Below, in pieces: positions 19,123-27,915 of a stretch of DNA of 64,000 nt (positions within the stretch are counted from its first letter, which is position 1; each line of letters begins with the position of its first letter). A program made the translations under genes and the position numbers. Origin of the DNA: Streptomyces sp. SAI-135 (GTDB taxonomy: Bacteria; Actinomycetota; Actinomycetes; Streptomycetales; Streptomycetaceae); assembly GCF_029893805.1 (NCBI RefSeq), contig NZ_JARXYP010000002.1:1116001-1180000 (forward strand), written 5' to 3'. The notes beneath the pieces were generated by a model. It was not told the origin of the DNA. It saw nothing but the letters and a program-made list of their open reading frames with translations, and did no database searches.

Positions 19123-20370
19123 TCACGCGGATCGGGCGGAGGAGGGCAGGGCGTCCTGGCCGACGGCGGCCGCGTCGGCCGGCCGCCGGGGCAGCAGGAG
19201 CGGGGTGGCCAGCAGCAGGAGCCCGGCGAGCGCGATCGCCTCCCGGGTGCCGGTGAAGGTCGCCAGGACGCCCCACAGGGCGGTCAGGGCCGCGGTGGTC
19301 AGCTTGCCGGTCACCGACCAGGCGGAGAGGGTGCGGACCACCCGGTCCGCCGGCGTCGTCTCCAGCCGGTGGGTGGCGAACACCGGGTTGAAGACGGCGC
19401 AGGAGGTGATGACCCCGAGTTCGACGGCCATCACGAGCAGGAGCCCGGTCGTGCCGGGGCCGACGAACGCCAGGCCGATCGGCCAGCAGGCGCGCAGGAC
19501 GCCCGAGGTGATCAGGACGCGGTGCTGCCCGAACCGGGCGACCAGGGGACGCGCGATCCGGGAGCCGAGCAGGCCGCCGAGGCAGGGCACCGAGAAGGCG
19601 AGGGCGTACTGCCAGGGGGCGAAGCCCAGCGGGCCGAGCATCAGGACCGTCAGCAGCGGGACCGGCACCATGATCAGGGCGTTGACGAGGACCGTGTTGA
19701 AGAACAGCGGGCGCAGGACGGGACTGGCCAGGATGCACCGCCAGCCCTCCAGGAGGGACCCCTTCGCCGCCCCGGCGGGCACGGGCGCCGGCTCGCCGCC
19801 GCCGATCGCGCGGATTCCCAGCGCCGACAGCAGATAGCTGACGGCGTCGGCCAGCAGGGTCGTCACGGGCCCGAAGACGCCGATGGCTGCGCCGCCGAGC
19901 GGAGGTCCGATCACGATGGTGGTCCAGTTGGTGGCCTCGAACCGCCCGTTGGCGATCAGCAGGTCGTCCCGGTCGAGGAGACCTTTCAGGAAGGCCCCGG
20001 AGGCGGCGGAGAAGGTGATGTCGGCCGCCGCGACGACCACCGACACGAGCAGGAGCTGGGCGAAGGTGAGCGCGCCGAGCGCGTAGGCGGCGGGGACGCT
20101 CAGCAGGGCGGTGAACCGGACGAGGTCCATCGCGACCATCACCGGCCTCTTGCGACGGAACTCCACCCACGGCCCGAGCGGAACCGCGACCGCCGCCCCG
20201 ACCGCGAGCCCCGCGGCCGCCAGCGCGGACACGGCGGCGGGGCCGGCGTGCAGTGCCAGGACGGCGATCAGGGGAAAAGCGCCGAACGACAGCGAGGTGC
20301 CGAAGGCGCTGACGGCATAGGCCGCCCACAGCCACCCGAACCGCCGCCCCAGCGACCGTCTCCCGTCCAC
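19123..20370 (-). CDS. MFS transporter
   Basis: 415 aa from GTG 20370, preceded by GAGGGGG. Twelve predicted helices; loop 2-3 carries GPWVEFRRKRPVMVAMDLVRF, the MFS motif A region. Resembles MFS_3 exporters of antibiotics or macrolides (TFSAASGAFLKGLLDRDDLLIANGRFEATNW). Substrate not predictable. Divergent from a LysR regulator with a palindrome between them, so probably controlled by it. The 280-bp gap 18843-19122 downstream shows no gene; a minus-strand tail reading LGVRLGTGVVVEVPRS that ends at 19046 may be a remnant. Confidence 0.88.
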   Translation of the reverse strand: MDGRRSLGRRFGWLWAAYAVSAFGTSLSFGAFPLIAVLALHAGPAAVSALAAAGLAVGAAVAVPLGPWVEFRRKRPVMVAMDLVRFTALLSVPAAYALGALTFAQLLLVSVVVAAADITFSAASGAFLKGLLDRDDLLIANGRFEATNWTTIVIGPPLGGAAIGVFGPVTTLLADAVSYLLSALGIRAIGGGEPAPVPAGAAKGSLLEGWRCILASPVLRPLFFNTVLVNALIMVPVPLLTVLMLGPLGFAPWQYALAFSVPCLGGLLGSRIARPLVARFGQHRVLITSGVLRACWPIGLAFVGPGTTGLLLVMAVELGVITSCAVFNPVFATHRLETTPADRVVRTLSAWSVTGKLTTAALTALWGVLATFTGTREAIALAGLLLLATPLLLPRRPADAAAVGQDALPSSARSA

Positions 20371-20463
20371 GCCCGAAACCCCCTCGCCGCCGACCTCACG
20401 TCGACCGACGCCATCCAACCGGCTGCCGGGACCGCCGATCAAACAACCACGGGCCCGCTCGGT

Positions 20464-20480
20464 CACAACCCGGGGTTGTG
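20464..20480. promoter_or_regulatory. 17-bp palindrome between MFS and LysR genes
   Basis: CACAACCCGGGGTTGTG has 8-bp perfect arms around one central base, 24 bp before the LysR start and about 94 bp before the MFS start. It includes a dyad of the general LysR-box type. Candidate site for autoregulation and control of the transporter. Confidence 0.6.
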
Positions 20481-20503
20481 CGGGAACCTCCTAGGCTCCC
20501 CGT

Positions 20504-21430
20504 ATGGATCTCGACGCCGTACGCACCTTCGTCGCCGTGGCGGACACGGGGCTGTTCCAGGAGGCCGCCGACCGGCTGGCGGTCACCCAGCAGGCCGCGT
20601 CGAAGCGGGTGGCCGCCCTGGAGAAGGACCTCGGGGCGCGACTGTTCACCCGCACCCCGCGCGGCGCCCGGCTGACCATCGACGGCCAGGCCTTCCTGCC
20701 GCACGCCCGCGAACTGCTCCGGGCCGCGGAACGGGCGGCCGCCTCGGTACGGCCGGGACGCCGGGCCCTGCGCGTCGACGTGATCGGCCGTCGCCTCGCC
20801 CCCGCGGAGCTGCTGCGCGCCTTCCACCGCACCCACCCGGGCATCGAGCTCGACGTCGTCACCCTCTTCGACGCGGACACCGCCCTGGACGCCGTCCGCT
20901 CCGGCTCGATCGACGCCACCTTCCGTGCCGTCCCGCACCCCGCGGGACAGCCGGCCGACGGCATCGAGTCCCTGCGGGTCTACGACGAACCGGTCCAGCT
21001 GCTCACCGGCCCCGGCCACGCGCTCGCCGGAGCCCGCTCGGTGACCCCGTCCCGGCTGGCCGGGCACCGCATCTGGATGCCCGGCCTGGTCTCCGGTACC
21101 GAGTGGGGCACCTACTACGACGACCTCGCCGCCGCCTTCGGCCTCACCATCGAGGTCACCGGCCCCGACTTCGGCACCGACCCGCTGCTCGACACCATCG
21201 CCGGCTCACCGGCCCTGGCGACCCTGGTCGGCGAGCTCACCCGGCTGGTCTGGCCGTCCGACCAGGACCTGCGCCGCATCCCGGTGCACGGGCCGGCACC
21301 GGTCTATCCCCACTCCCTGCTCTGGCGCGCCGACAACCCGCACCCGGCGCTCGCCGCCCTCCGGGCCCACCTGCACACCACCCGGCCCGAACCGCCCGGC
21401 GCCGGGACGTGGGCCCCTAGCTGGGCCTAG
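20504..21430 (+). CDS. LysR-family transcriptional regulator
   Basis: 308 aa. N-terminal winged HTH (LDAVRTFVAVADTGLFQEAADRLAVTQQAASKRVAALEKDLGARLFTRTPRGARLT) and a type 2 periplasmic-binding-fold effector domain from about residue 90. The QAA in place of SA(V/L)S in the recognition helix is unusual but seen in some members. Divergent from the MFS gene it likely controls. Its stop overlaps that of the PrmC-like gene by 4 bp (21427-21430), tail to tail. Confidence 0.93.
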   Translation: MDLDAVRTFVAVADTGLFQEAADRLAVTQQAASKRVAALEKDLGARLFTRTPRGARLTIDGQAFLPHARELLRAAERAAASVRPGRRALRVDVIGRRLAPAELLRAFHRTHPGIELDVVTLFDADTALDAVRSGSIDATFRAVPHPAGQPADGIESLRVYDEPVQLLTGPGHALAGARSVTPSRLAGHRIWMPGLVSGTEWGTYYDDLAAAFGLTIEVTGPDFGTDPLLDTIAGSPALATLVGELTRLVWPSDQDLRRIPVHGPAPVYPHSLLWRADNPHPALAALRAHLHTTRPEPPGAGTWAPSWA

Positions 21431-22218
21431 ACCCGGATGCCGGCCACGACGTGCGCGTACAGCTCCTCCGAGACCGCCAGGCGGGGCGTCAGACCGCTGC
21501 GGGTGAAGGCGTCGACGGCGGCGGCCGCCTGGCGTTCGCTGGTCTCCACGAGGAGGCAGCCGCCGGGGGCGAGCCAGTCGGGGGCCCCGGCCGCGACCCG
21601 GCGCAGGACGTCCAGGCCGTCCGTGCCGCCGTCGAGGGCGACCAGGGGCTCGTGGTCGCGGGCCTCGGTGGGCAGGAGAGCGACCTCTTCGGTGGGGACG
21701 TAGGGGACGTTGGCCGCGAGGATGTCGACACGGCCGCGCAGATCGGCGGGGAGGGCCTCGAAGAGGTCACCGGTGTGGACCCGGCCGCCCGCGTCGGCGG
21801 TGTTGCGGCGGGCGCAGTCCACCGCGGCCGGGTCGATGTCGGCGGCGTGCAACTCGACCGGGCCCAGCGCGGCGGCGAGCGCGGCGCCGACCGCACCCGA
21901 GCCGCAGCACAGGTCCACCACGACACCGGCGCCCGGCGCCAGGGCGAGGGCCCGGTCGACGAGGAACTCGGTGCGGCGGCGCGGCACGAAGACACCGGGG
22001 GTCACGGTGATGCGCAGACCACGGAACTCGGCCCAGCCGACGACCAGTTCGAGGGGGTGGCCGGTGACCCGGCGGTCGACCATGCCGGCCAGCTCCTCCG
22101 GGGTACGGGCGGCGGCGAGGATCAGCCGGGCCTCGTCCTCGGCGAAGACACAGCCCGCGGCGCGCAGGGCGGCGACGACGGCGTCGGGAGAGGTGAAGCG
22201 GGAGGAGAGTGAGGGCAT
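21427..22218 (-). CDS. PrmC/HemK-like N5-glutamine methyltransferase
   Basis: 263 aa. Class I SAM-dependent methyltransferase with the two-domain plan of PrmC. An N-terminal helical part (LAGMVDRRVTGHPLELVVGWAEFRGLRITVTPGVFVPRRRTEFLVD) precedes the SAM motif VVVDLCCGSGAVGAALAAA. The substrate motif is NVPYVP where release-factor methylases have NPPY, and CCGSG replaces GTGSG. PrmC methylates the GGQ glutamine of release factors; this divergent version may have another target. Divergent from a MarR gene, so likely an accessory rather than the housekeeping enzyme. Confidence 0.8.
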   Translation of the reverse strand: MPSLSSRFTSPDAVVAALRAAGCVFAEDEARLILAAARTPEELAGMVDRRVTGHPLELVVGWAEFRGLRITVTPGVFVPRRRTEFLVDRALALAPGAGVVVDLCCGSGAVGAALAAALGPVELHAADIDPAAVDCARRNTADAGGRVHTGDLFEALPADLRGRVDILAANVPYVPTEEVALLPTEARDHEPLVALDGGTDGLDVLRRVAAGAPDWLAPGGCLLVETSERQAAAAVDAFTRSGLTPRLAVSEELYAHVVAGIRV

Positions 22219-22269
22219 GGAAGCCGAGAGCCTTTCGAGAGCCGAAGGGCGCTCCCGCGGTCACCTGGG

Positions 22270-22335
22270 CTACAGGCGGTGATCCGCGCTTCGAGGGGAG
22301 AGCACCCGAGCTGACACAGCGTTGATGGGTCTCAC
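22270..22335 (-). other. Candidate 21-codon leader ORF upstream of the PrmC-like gene
   Basis: Reads MRPINAVSARVLSPRSADHRL from GTG 22335 to TAG. The core AGGAGG of GAGGAGGTGAGACCC abuts this GTG, too close for a normal start, so initiation (perhaps at ATC 22326) is uncertain. It ends 51 nt before the methyltransferase ATG. An imperfect hairpin (GAGCGCC/GGCTCTC with one mismatch) lies between. The very strong SD with no full gene behind it is the reason to list it. Confidence 0.25.
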
Positions 22336-22404
22336 CTCCTCGGTGCCTCACGGCCGGGACCATCCCCGGCCGGACGGCCACCCTACCCCAGCGCGCCCCG
22401 AGTT

Positions 22405-22422
22405 GTACTCTGCAACCAGTAC
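22405..22422. promoter_or_regulatory. Inverted repeat before MarR gene
   Basis: GTACT-N8-AGTAC, 15 bp upstream of the MarR start and overlapping GTTGTACTCTGCAAC. A probable autoregulatory MarR operator that could also control the divergent methyltransferase. Confidence 0.45.
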
Positions 22423-22437
22423 GGTGAGGGAGGTCCG

Positions 22438-22875
22438 ATGGAAGCGGCAGCGGCCGTGGAGACGATCCAGCGCGAGATGACGGTCTTCGCGCGACGGGCC
22501 CGCGCCTCGGCGGGCCGCCTGCACCCCGAGCTCTCGCTGGTGTCGTACACGCTCCTCGGGCATCTGGAGGAGCGCGACGGCTGCCGCGCCACCGACCTGG
22601 CCGCCCACTACGCCCTGGACAAGTCCACGGTGAGCCGCCAGGTCGCCGCCCTGGAGCGGGCCGGTCTCATCGAGCGGCGCCAGGACCCGGAGGACCACCG
22701 GGTCCAGGTGCTGCATCTGACCGGGGCCGGGCGGCGCATCCTGGGCCAGGTCACCGTGAGCCGCCGCGCGGCCGTCGCGGAGCGGCTCGCGCAGTGGTCG
22801 CAGGAGGACCTGGAGCGGTTCGCCGGGTACCTCGTGCGCTACAACGCCTGGCCCGCTCCGGCCGACGGGGCCTGA
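22438..22875 (+). CDS. MarR-family transcriptional regulator
   Basis: 145 aa. Winged helix-turn-helix: LVSYTLLGHLEERDGCRATDLAAHYALDKSTVSRQVAALERAGLIERRQDPEDHRVQVLHLT, with the wing DPEDHR typical of MarR. The RBS GGGAGGT lies about 5 nt before the ATG. Divergent from the PrmC-like gene. Its last 37 bp overlap the tail of the GNAT gene on the other strand. Confidence 0.93.
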   Translation: MEAAAAVETIQREMTVFARRARASAGRLHPELSLVSYTLLGHLEERDGCRATDLAAHYALDKSTVSRQVAALERAGLIERRQDPEDHRVQVLHLTGAGRRILGQVTVSRRAAVAERLAQWSQEDLERFAGYLVRYNAWPAPADGA

Positions 22876-23582
22876 AGGACCTCCTCCGGCCCTCGCCCGG
22901 GAACCCGTGCGGCGAGGAAGGCGGTGCTGCGCCGGAGCCGGAAGCCGAGGGACTCGTAGAGCCGGATGGCCTGGGTGTTGCCGGCGCCGGTGTGCAGGAA
23001 CGGCGTCTCACCGCGCTGCCGGATGCCGTGGGCGACGGCGCGGATCAGCCGGGTCGCGAGGCCCTGGCCGCGGACGGCGGGGTCGGTGCAGACCGCGCTG
23101 ATCTCGGTCCAGCCCGGCGGGTGCAGCCGCTCCCCGGCCATCGCGACGAGGGCGCCGTCCCGGCGGATGCCCAGGTAGGTGCCCATCTCGATGGTGCGGG
23201 GCAGGAAGGGGCCCGGACGGGTGCGGGCGATCAGGTCGAGGATCTCGGGCACGTCGGCGGGGCCGAGGCGGACCGCCTCGGGGTCGGGCGCGGCGGCGAG
23301 ACCGTCGTCCACGAGCTGCACGCCCTCGATGTGGAAGGTGATCTCCCAGCCCTCGGGCACCTGGCCGGCGTAGGCCGTCAGCGGGACCTCCGTGCCGGCA
23401 CCCGCGAGCGCGGCGAGGTCGGCCCAGTCGCCCGCGTCGGGCTCGTCGGGCAGGGCGAGCCACGGGGAGACGTCGACGGGGTAGCGCAGGACCCGGCCGC
23501 GCTTCTCGGCGAGGTGCGCGTGCGGGCCGGTCAGGGAGGCGAGGGCCGGGTTGTCGAGGACGTGCGGCACGGCGGCGGTCAT
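22839..23582 (-). CDS. GNAT-family N-acetyltransferase
   Basis: 247 aa. The C-terminal GNAT core shows the acetyl-CoA signature VCTDPAVRGQGLATRLIRAV (R/Q-x-x-G-x-G/A) and NTQAIRLYESLGFRLRR. The N-terminal third (LTGPHAHLAEKRGRVLRYPVDVSPWLAL) is typical of the FR47-like subgroup. Acceptor unknown. Its start overlaps the stop of the upstream quinone reductase by 4 bp (ATGA), so the two are translationally coupled. Confidence 0.92.
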   Translation of the reverse strand: MTAAVPHVLDNPALASLTGPHAHLAEKRGRVLRYPVDVSPWLALPDEPDAGDWADLAALAGAGTEVPLTAYAGQVPEGWEITFHIEGVQLVDDGLAAAPDPEAVRLGPADVPEILDLIARTRPGPFLPRTIEMGTYLGIRRDGALVAMAGERLHPPGWTEISAVCTDPAVRGQGLATRLIRAVAHGIRQRGETPFLHTGAGNTQAIRLYESLGFRLRRSTAFLAARVPGRGPEEVLQAPSAGAGQAL

Positions 23583-24496
23583 CGGGCGACCTCGATGACC
23601 GTCTTGCCGCGGGCGTGGCCCTCCTCGACGGTGCGCAGCGCGTCGCCCGCCCTGTCGAGGGGAAAGGTCCCGGTGATGTGCGGGTCCAGTTCTCCGCCGA
23701 CCACGAGCCGCGCGACCGCCTCCAGTACGGCCGCGTTGCGGGCCCGCGCCACGCGTGCGCCGCCCAACTGCCGCACCTCCTCCTCCGGGGCGCCCGCGGT
23801 GATCAGCTTCGACCGGTCGGTGAGCAGCCCGGCGGCCTCGGCGAGCACCTGACCGCCCACGAGGTCGTAGACGCCGTCCGGTGCCGTCGCCCGGGCCCGC
23901 TCCGCCCAGCCGGGACCGGAGGAGACGTGGACGGCGCCGAGCGACTCGACGAAGTCCTTCTTTGCCTCGCTCGCGACACCGACGACCTCCAGGCCCAGGA
24001 CGCGGGCGATCTGCACGGCCGCCGCGCCCACTCCCCCGCCCGCGCCGGTGACCAGCAGGGTGGCGCCCGGGGGCAGATCGAGCTGGCGGACACCGTCGTA
24101 CGCGGTCGCGGCGGCGACGGGCAGGGTGGCCGCCACCGTGTGGGGCAGCTCGGCGGGCTTGTGGGCGGCGATCGCGGCCGGCACCAGGGCGTACTCGGCG
24201 TAGCCGCCCTCGAGAGCGGTGCCGAAGACCTCGTCCCCCACCGCGAACCCCTCGACGCCGTCCCCGGTCTCCTCGACGACACCGGAGACCTCGTTGCCGA
24301 ACACGACGGGGAAGACCCGCTCCCCGTGCTCACCGGGGCGCCGGAAGCCGTTGCGCTGCTTCCAGTCCACGGGGTTCACACCCGCCGCGCGGACGGCCAC
24401 GAGAAGCCGGCCGGGTCCGGGACTGGGCCGGTCCACGTCCACGAACGCCTCGGTCTCCGGTCCGCCGTACCGCGTGAAGACGTACGCCTTGGGCAT
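23579..24496 (-). CDS. NADP-dependent quinone/zinc-less alcohol oxidoreductase (MDR family)
   Basis: 305 aa from ATG 24496; the GAGGAAG RBS 6 nt upstream favours it over the in-frame GTG 24508. Medium-chain reductase: GroES-like domain (VDRPSPGPGRLLVAVRAAGVNPVDWKQRNG, VVFGNEVSGVVEETGDGV) and Rossmann domain (LLVTGAGGGVGAAAVQIARVLG). There are no structural or catalytic zinc cysteines, so it is the quinone oxidoreductase/enone reductase type. Cotranscribed with the GNAT gene. Confidence 0.92.
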   Translation of the reverse strand: MPKAYVFTRYGGPETEAFVDVDRPSPGPGRLLVAVRAAGVNPVDWKQRNGFRRPGEHGERVFPVVFGNEVSGVVEETGDGVEGFAVGDEVFGTALEGGYAEYALVPAAIAAHKPAELPHTVAATLPVAAATAYDGVRQLDLPPGATLLVTGAGGGVGAAAVQIARVLGLEVVGVASEAKKDFVESLGAVHVSSGPGWAERARATAPDGVYDLVGGQVLAEAAGLLTDRSKLITAGAPEEEVRQLGGARVARARNAAVLEAVARLVVGGELDPHITGTFPLDRAGDALRTVEEGHARGKTVIEVAR

Positions 24497-24664
24497 CTGC
24501 TTCCTCACTCTCTCGCACTGTCACCGGGACACCGGCCCGGCACTCCAGCGCCAAGGAGCGGCGCGCGACGGCTATTCCCGGACCCGCGCGGTGTTCATAC
24601 GGCCGCAACGATCGGGGCACTGACCTGGGGCGGAGCACGTGCGACGACAGCGTACGGTTTAGGC

Positions 24665-25262
<598 letters not shown>

Positions 25263-25270
<8 letters not shown>

Positions 25271-26027
25271 GGCACTCTCCTCCCCCGTCGTCGCCACGCG
25301 CTTCGCGGTGCCGGGACGGGTCGCCGTCGGCAGCGGTGTCGCGTCCGTGTGGCAGACCGCCACGCTCACCGAGGTCCGCCGCGAGACCCCGCACGCGTCC
25401 ACGTTCCGCTTCGCGGTGCCCGGCTGGCAGGGGCATCTGCCCGGCCAGCACCTGATGGTGCGGCTGACCGCCGAGGACGGCTACACGGCCCAGCGCCACT
25501 ACTCGATCGCGTCGCCTCCGGAGGACTCCGGGCACATCGAGCTGACCCTGGATCACGTCGAGGGCGGAGAGGTCTCGGGCTGGTTCCACACGGTGGCCGA
25601 ACCCGGTGACCGGATCGAGGTGCGCGGGCCGCTGAGCGGTTTCTTCGCCTGGCCGGGCGACCGGCCCGCGCTGCTGGTCGGAGCCGGTTCCGGGGTCGTA
25701 CCGCTGATGTCGATGGTGCGCCACCACCGGGCGCGCGGGCTGTCCGTGCCGCTGCGGCTGCTGGTGTCGGTGCGCAGTCCGGAGGAGCTCATCTACGCGC
25801 GGGAGCTCGGTGCCGAGACGACCCCCGTGTTCACGCGGAGCGCCCCGGCCGGGGAGCCGGTGGGACGTCTGTCGGCCGCACATGTGGCGCCGCTCCTGGC
25901 CGAGCAGCCCGAGGGTGGGTGGGAGGCCTATGTGTGCGGTTCCAACGCGTTCGCCGAGCACGCCTCGCGGCTGCTGGTGGCGGCCGGTCAGCCGGTGGAC
26001 CGCATCCGGATCGAGCGCTTCGGCTGA
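25263..26027 (+). CDS. Ferredoxin reductase-type FAD/NAD(P) oxidoreductase
   Basis: 254 aa. FAD-binding barrel with RHYSIASPP (RxYS) and GEVSGWFHTVAEPGDRIEVRGPLSGFF. The NAD(P) domain has LLVGAGSGVVPLMSMVRH and YVCGSNAFAEHA. It lacks a C-terminal 2Fe-2S ferredoxin domain. GTG start overlaps the molybdoenzyme gene by 8 bp, so the two are coupled. Inferred role: passes electrons from NAD(P)H to the Moco protein. Confidence 0.92.
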
Positions 26028-26150
26028 CGGTCCGCGTCCACGCACCCCGTGCGGATGTGCCCTTCCCCGCTCCCCGCAAGTGAACGACGCGGATGGAGGG
26101 GTACTACATCTGTGTGATCCCTCGCAGGGGTGCGTGGTGCGGAGGTCGAC

Positions 26151-26738
26151 ATGGGAACCCGGGTGCGCGGCTGGCGCTGGCGGCGCAATCCGCTCAGGCG
26201 CCGGTCCGACGTCGTCGAGGCGTGGACGGTGCTGGCCGTCGCTGTGCTGATGCTGCTCGGCGCCCCGCTGATCGGGGCGGTGGTGGGCGGATGGGCGCAT
26301 GACGACGCCCGCGCGGTGGCGGCGGAGCAGCGCGCCGAACGCCACCGGGTCCGCGCGGAGGTCGTCGGCAGGGTTGCGGACTCGTCGCCCACGGTTCAGG
26401 GCGGCCGGGAGCGCTCCTACCGGGCGACCGTGCGCTGGACCGATGCCGAGGGCGCCACCAGGACCGCCACGGCCAGGGTCCCGGCCGGGACCGACGAGGG
26501 CGAGAAGGCCTACGTGTGGTTCGACTCCCGGGGCCGGAGCGTGGCCGCACCCCCGGACGGGACCGCGATCTGGCAGCACACCCTGGTGATGGGCGCCTGC
26601 GGCGCCGGGGCCACGATCGCCGTGATCCTCTTCGGCCATTGCCTGGTCCGCCGGGTGGCTGCCCGGCACCGGCTCGACGAGTGGGAACGGGACTGGGCGC
26701 TCACCGAGCCGCAGTGGACCCGCCGCCGCCGGGCCTGA
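26151..26738 (+). CDS. Rv1733c-like two-helix membrane protein
   Basis: 195 aa, ATG 26151 after SD GGAGGT. Basic N-terminus (WRWRRNPLRRRSDVVEAW), a first TM helix (LAVAVLMLLGAPLIGAVVG) and an extracytoplasmic domain (VVGRVADSSPTVQ ... YRATVRWTDAEGATRTATARVPAGTDEGEKAYVWFD). A second TM helix (HTLVMGACGAGATIAVILFGHCLV) and a cytoplasmic tail end the protein. The plan and the NPLRRRSD start match actinobacterial Rv1733c-family proteins of unknown function. Confidence 0.82.
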   Translation: MGTRVRGWRWRRNPLRRRSDVVEAWTVLAVAVLMLLGAPLIGAVVGGWAHDDARAVAAEQRAERHRVRAEVVGRVADSSPTVQGGRERSYRATVRWTDAEGATRTATARVPAGTDEGEKAYVWFDSRGRSVAAPPDGTAIWQHTLVMGACGAGATIAVILFGHCLVRRVAARHRLDEWERDWALTEPQWTRRRRA

Positions 26739-26845
26739 CCAGGGACGGTATCCGGCCGGGTGGTGCACCTGGGCCTGGCGATTGGCCCGACCGCGCACGT
26801 ACGGTGTGATCATCCGGCTCTGTCCCTTCGTGAAGGCGGTCCTGC

Positions 26846-27814
26846 ATGGCCCTGTTCGACCTCCCCCTCGACGAGTTGCGCGAGTACCGCAGCGAGTCCA
26901 CCGAGCCCGAGGGCTTCGACGCGTTCTGGTCCAAGACCCTTCAGGAGGCCCGCGAGCACGACCTGGACGCCCGCTTCGAGCTCGTCGACACGGGCCTGTC
27001 CACGGTGAAGGTGTACGACGTGACGTTCGCCGGGTTCGGCGGCCACCCGGTCAAGGGCTGGTTCACCATTCCCGCCGAGGTCTCCGCCCCGATACCGGTG
27101 GTCGTGGAGTTCATCGGGTACGGCGGCGGACGCGGCCTGCCGCACGAGCATCTGCTGTGGGCGTCGACGGGCCGGGCCCACTTCGTGATGGACACCCGCG
27201 GTCAGGGCAGCGCCTGGGGCGGCGGCGGTGGCACCGCGGACCCGGTGGCCGGCGCGCCCGCGTACCCCGGCTTCATGACCCGTGGCATCGACGCCCCCGA
27301 GAACTACTACTACCGCCGGGTGTTCACCGACGGTGTGCGGGCGGTGGAGGCGGCCCGTTCGCACCCGCTGACCGACCCGGCGCGCACGGTCGTCCTCGGC
27401 GGCAGCCAGGGCGGCGGCATCTCGATCGCGGTCGGCGGTCTGGTGCCGGATCTGGCCGCGGTCGCCCCGGACGTGCCGTTCCTGTGCGACTTCCCGCGCG
27501 CGGCGACGCTGACGGACCGTCACCCGTACCGGGAGATCGGCCTCTACCTCAAGACGCACCGCGGCCGCTTCGAGGACGTCCTCGGCACCCTCGCCTACTT
27601 CGACGGTGTGCACTTCGCGAGCCGGGCCCGCACCCCGGCGCTCTTCTCTGCGGCGCTGGAGGACCAGACCTGCCCGCCCTCCACGGTGTTCGCGGCCTTC
27701 AACGCCTGGGGCCACGCCGACAAGGCGATCGAGGTCTACGACTTCAACGACCACGAGGGCGGCGGCCCCTACCAGGAGGCCGCGAAGCTGCGCTGGCTGC
27801 GCTCGTACGCCTGA
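26846..27814 (+). CDS. Acetyl xylan esterase / cephalosporin-C deacetylase family esterase
   Basis: 322 aa. AXE1-type alpha/beta hydrolase: N-terminal DLPLDELREYRSESTEPEGFDAFW, the WFTIPAEVSAPIPVVVEFIGYGGGRG strand, DTRGQGSAWGGGG, and nucleophile Ser in VVLGGSQGGGISIA. A C-terminal Asp/His pair is expected near FSAALEDQTCPP and FNDHEGGG. The family removes acetyl groups from xylo-oligosaccharides and related substrates. No signal peptide, so it acts on imported substrates. Confidence 0.92.
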   Translation: MALFDLPLDELREYRSESTEPEGFDAFWSKTLQEAREHDLDARFELVDTGLSTVKVYDVTFAGFGGHPVKGWFTIPAEVSAPIPVVVEFIGYGGGRGLPHEHLLWASTGRAHFVMDTRGQGSAWGGGGGTADPVAGAPAYPGFMTRGIDAPENYYYRRVFTDGVRAVEAARSHPLTDPARTVVLGGSQGGGISIAVGGLVPDLAAVAPDVPFLCDFPRAATLTDRHPYREIGLYLKTHRGRFEDVLGTLAYFDGVHFASRARTPALFSAALEDQTCPPSTVFAAFNAWGHADKAIEVYDFNDHEGGGPYQEAAKLRWLRSYA

Positions 27815-27915
27815 GTCCCGCCGGGGATCTTCCCTCCAGCCCGACCAGTCGGTATGTTCACGGGAACCCGGGTCGCGGTGCCGCGGTCCGGGTTTCCGGC
27901 GACGACGGAGGGCCC

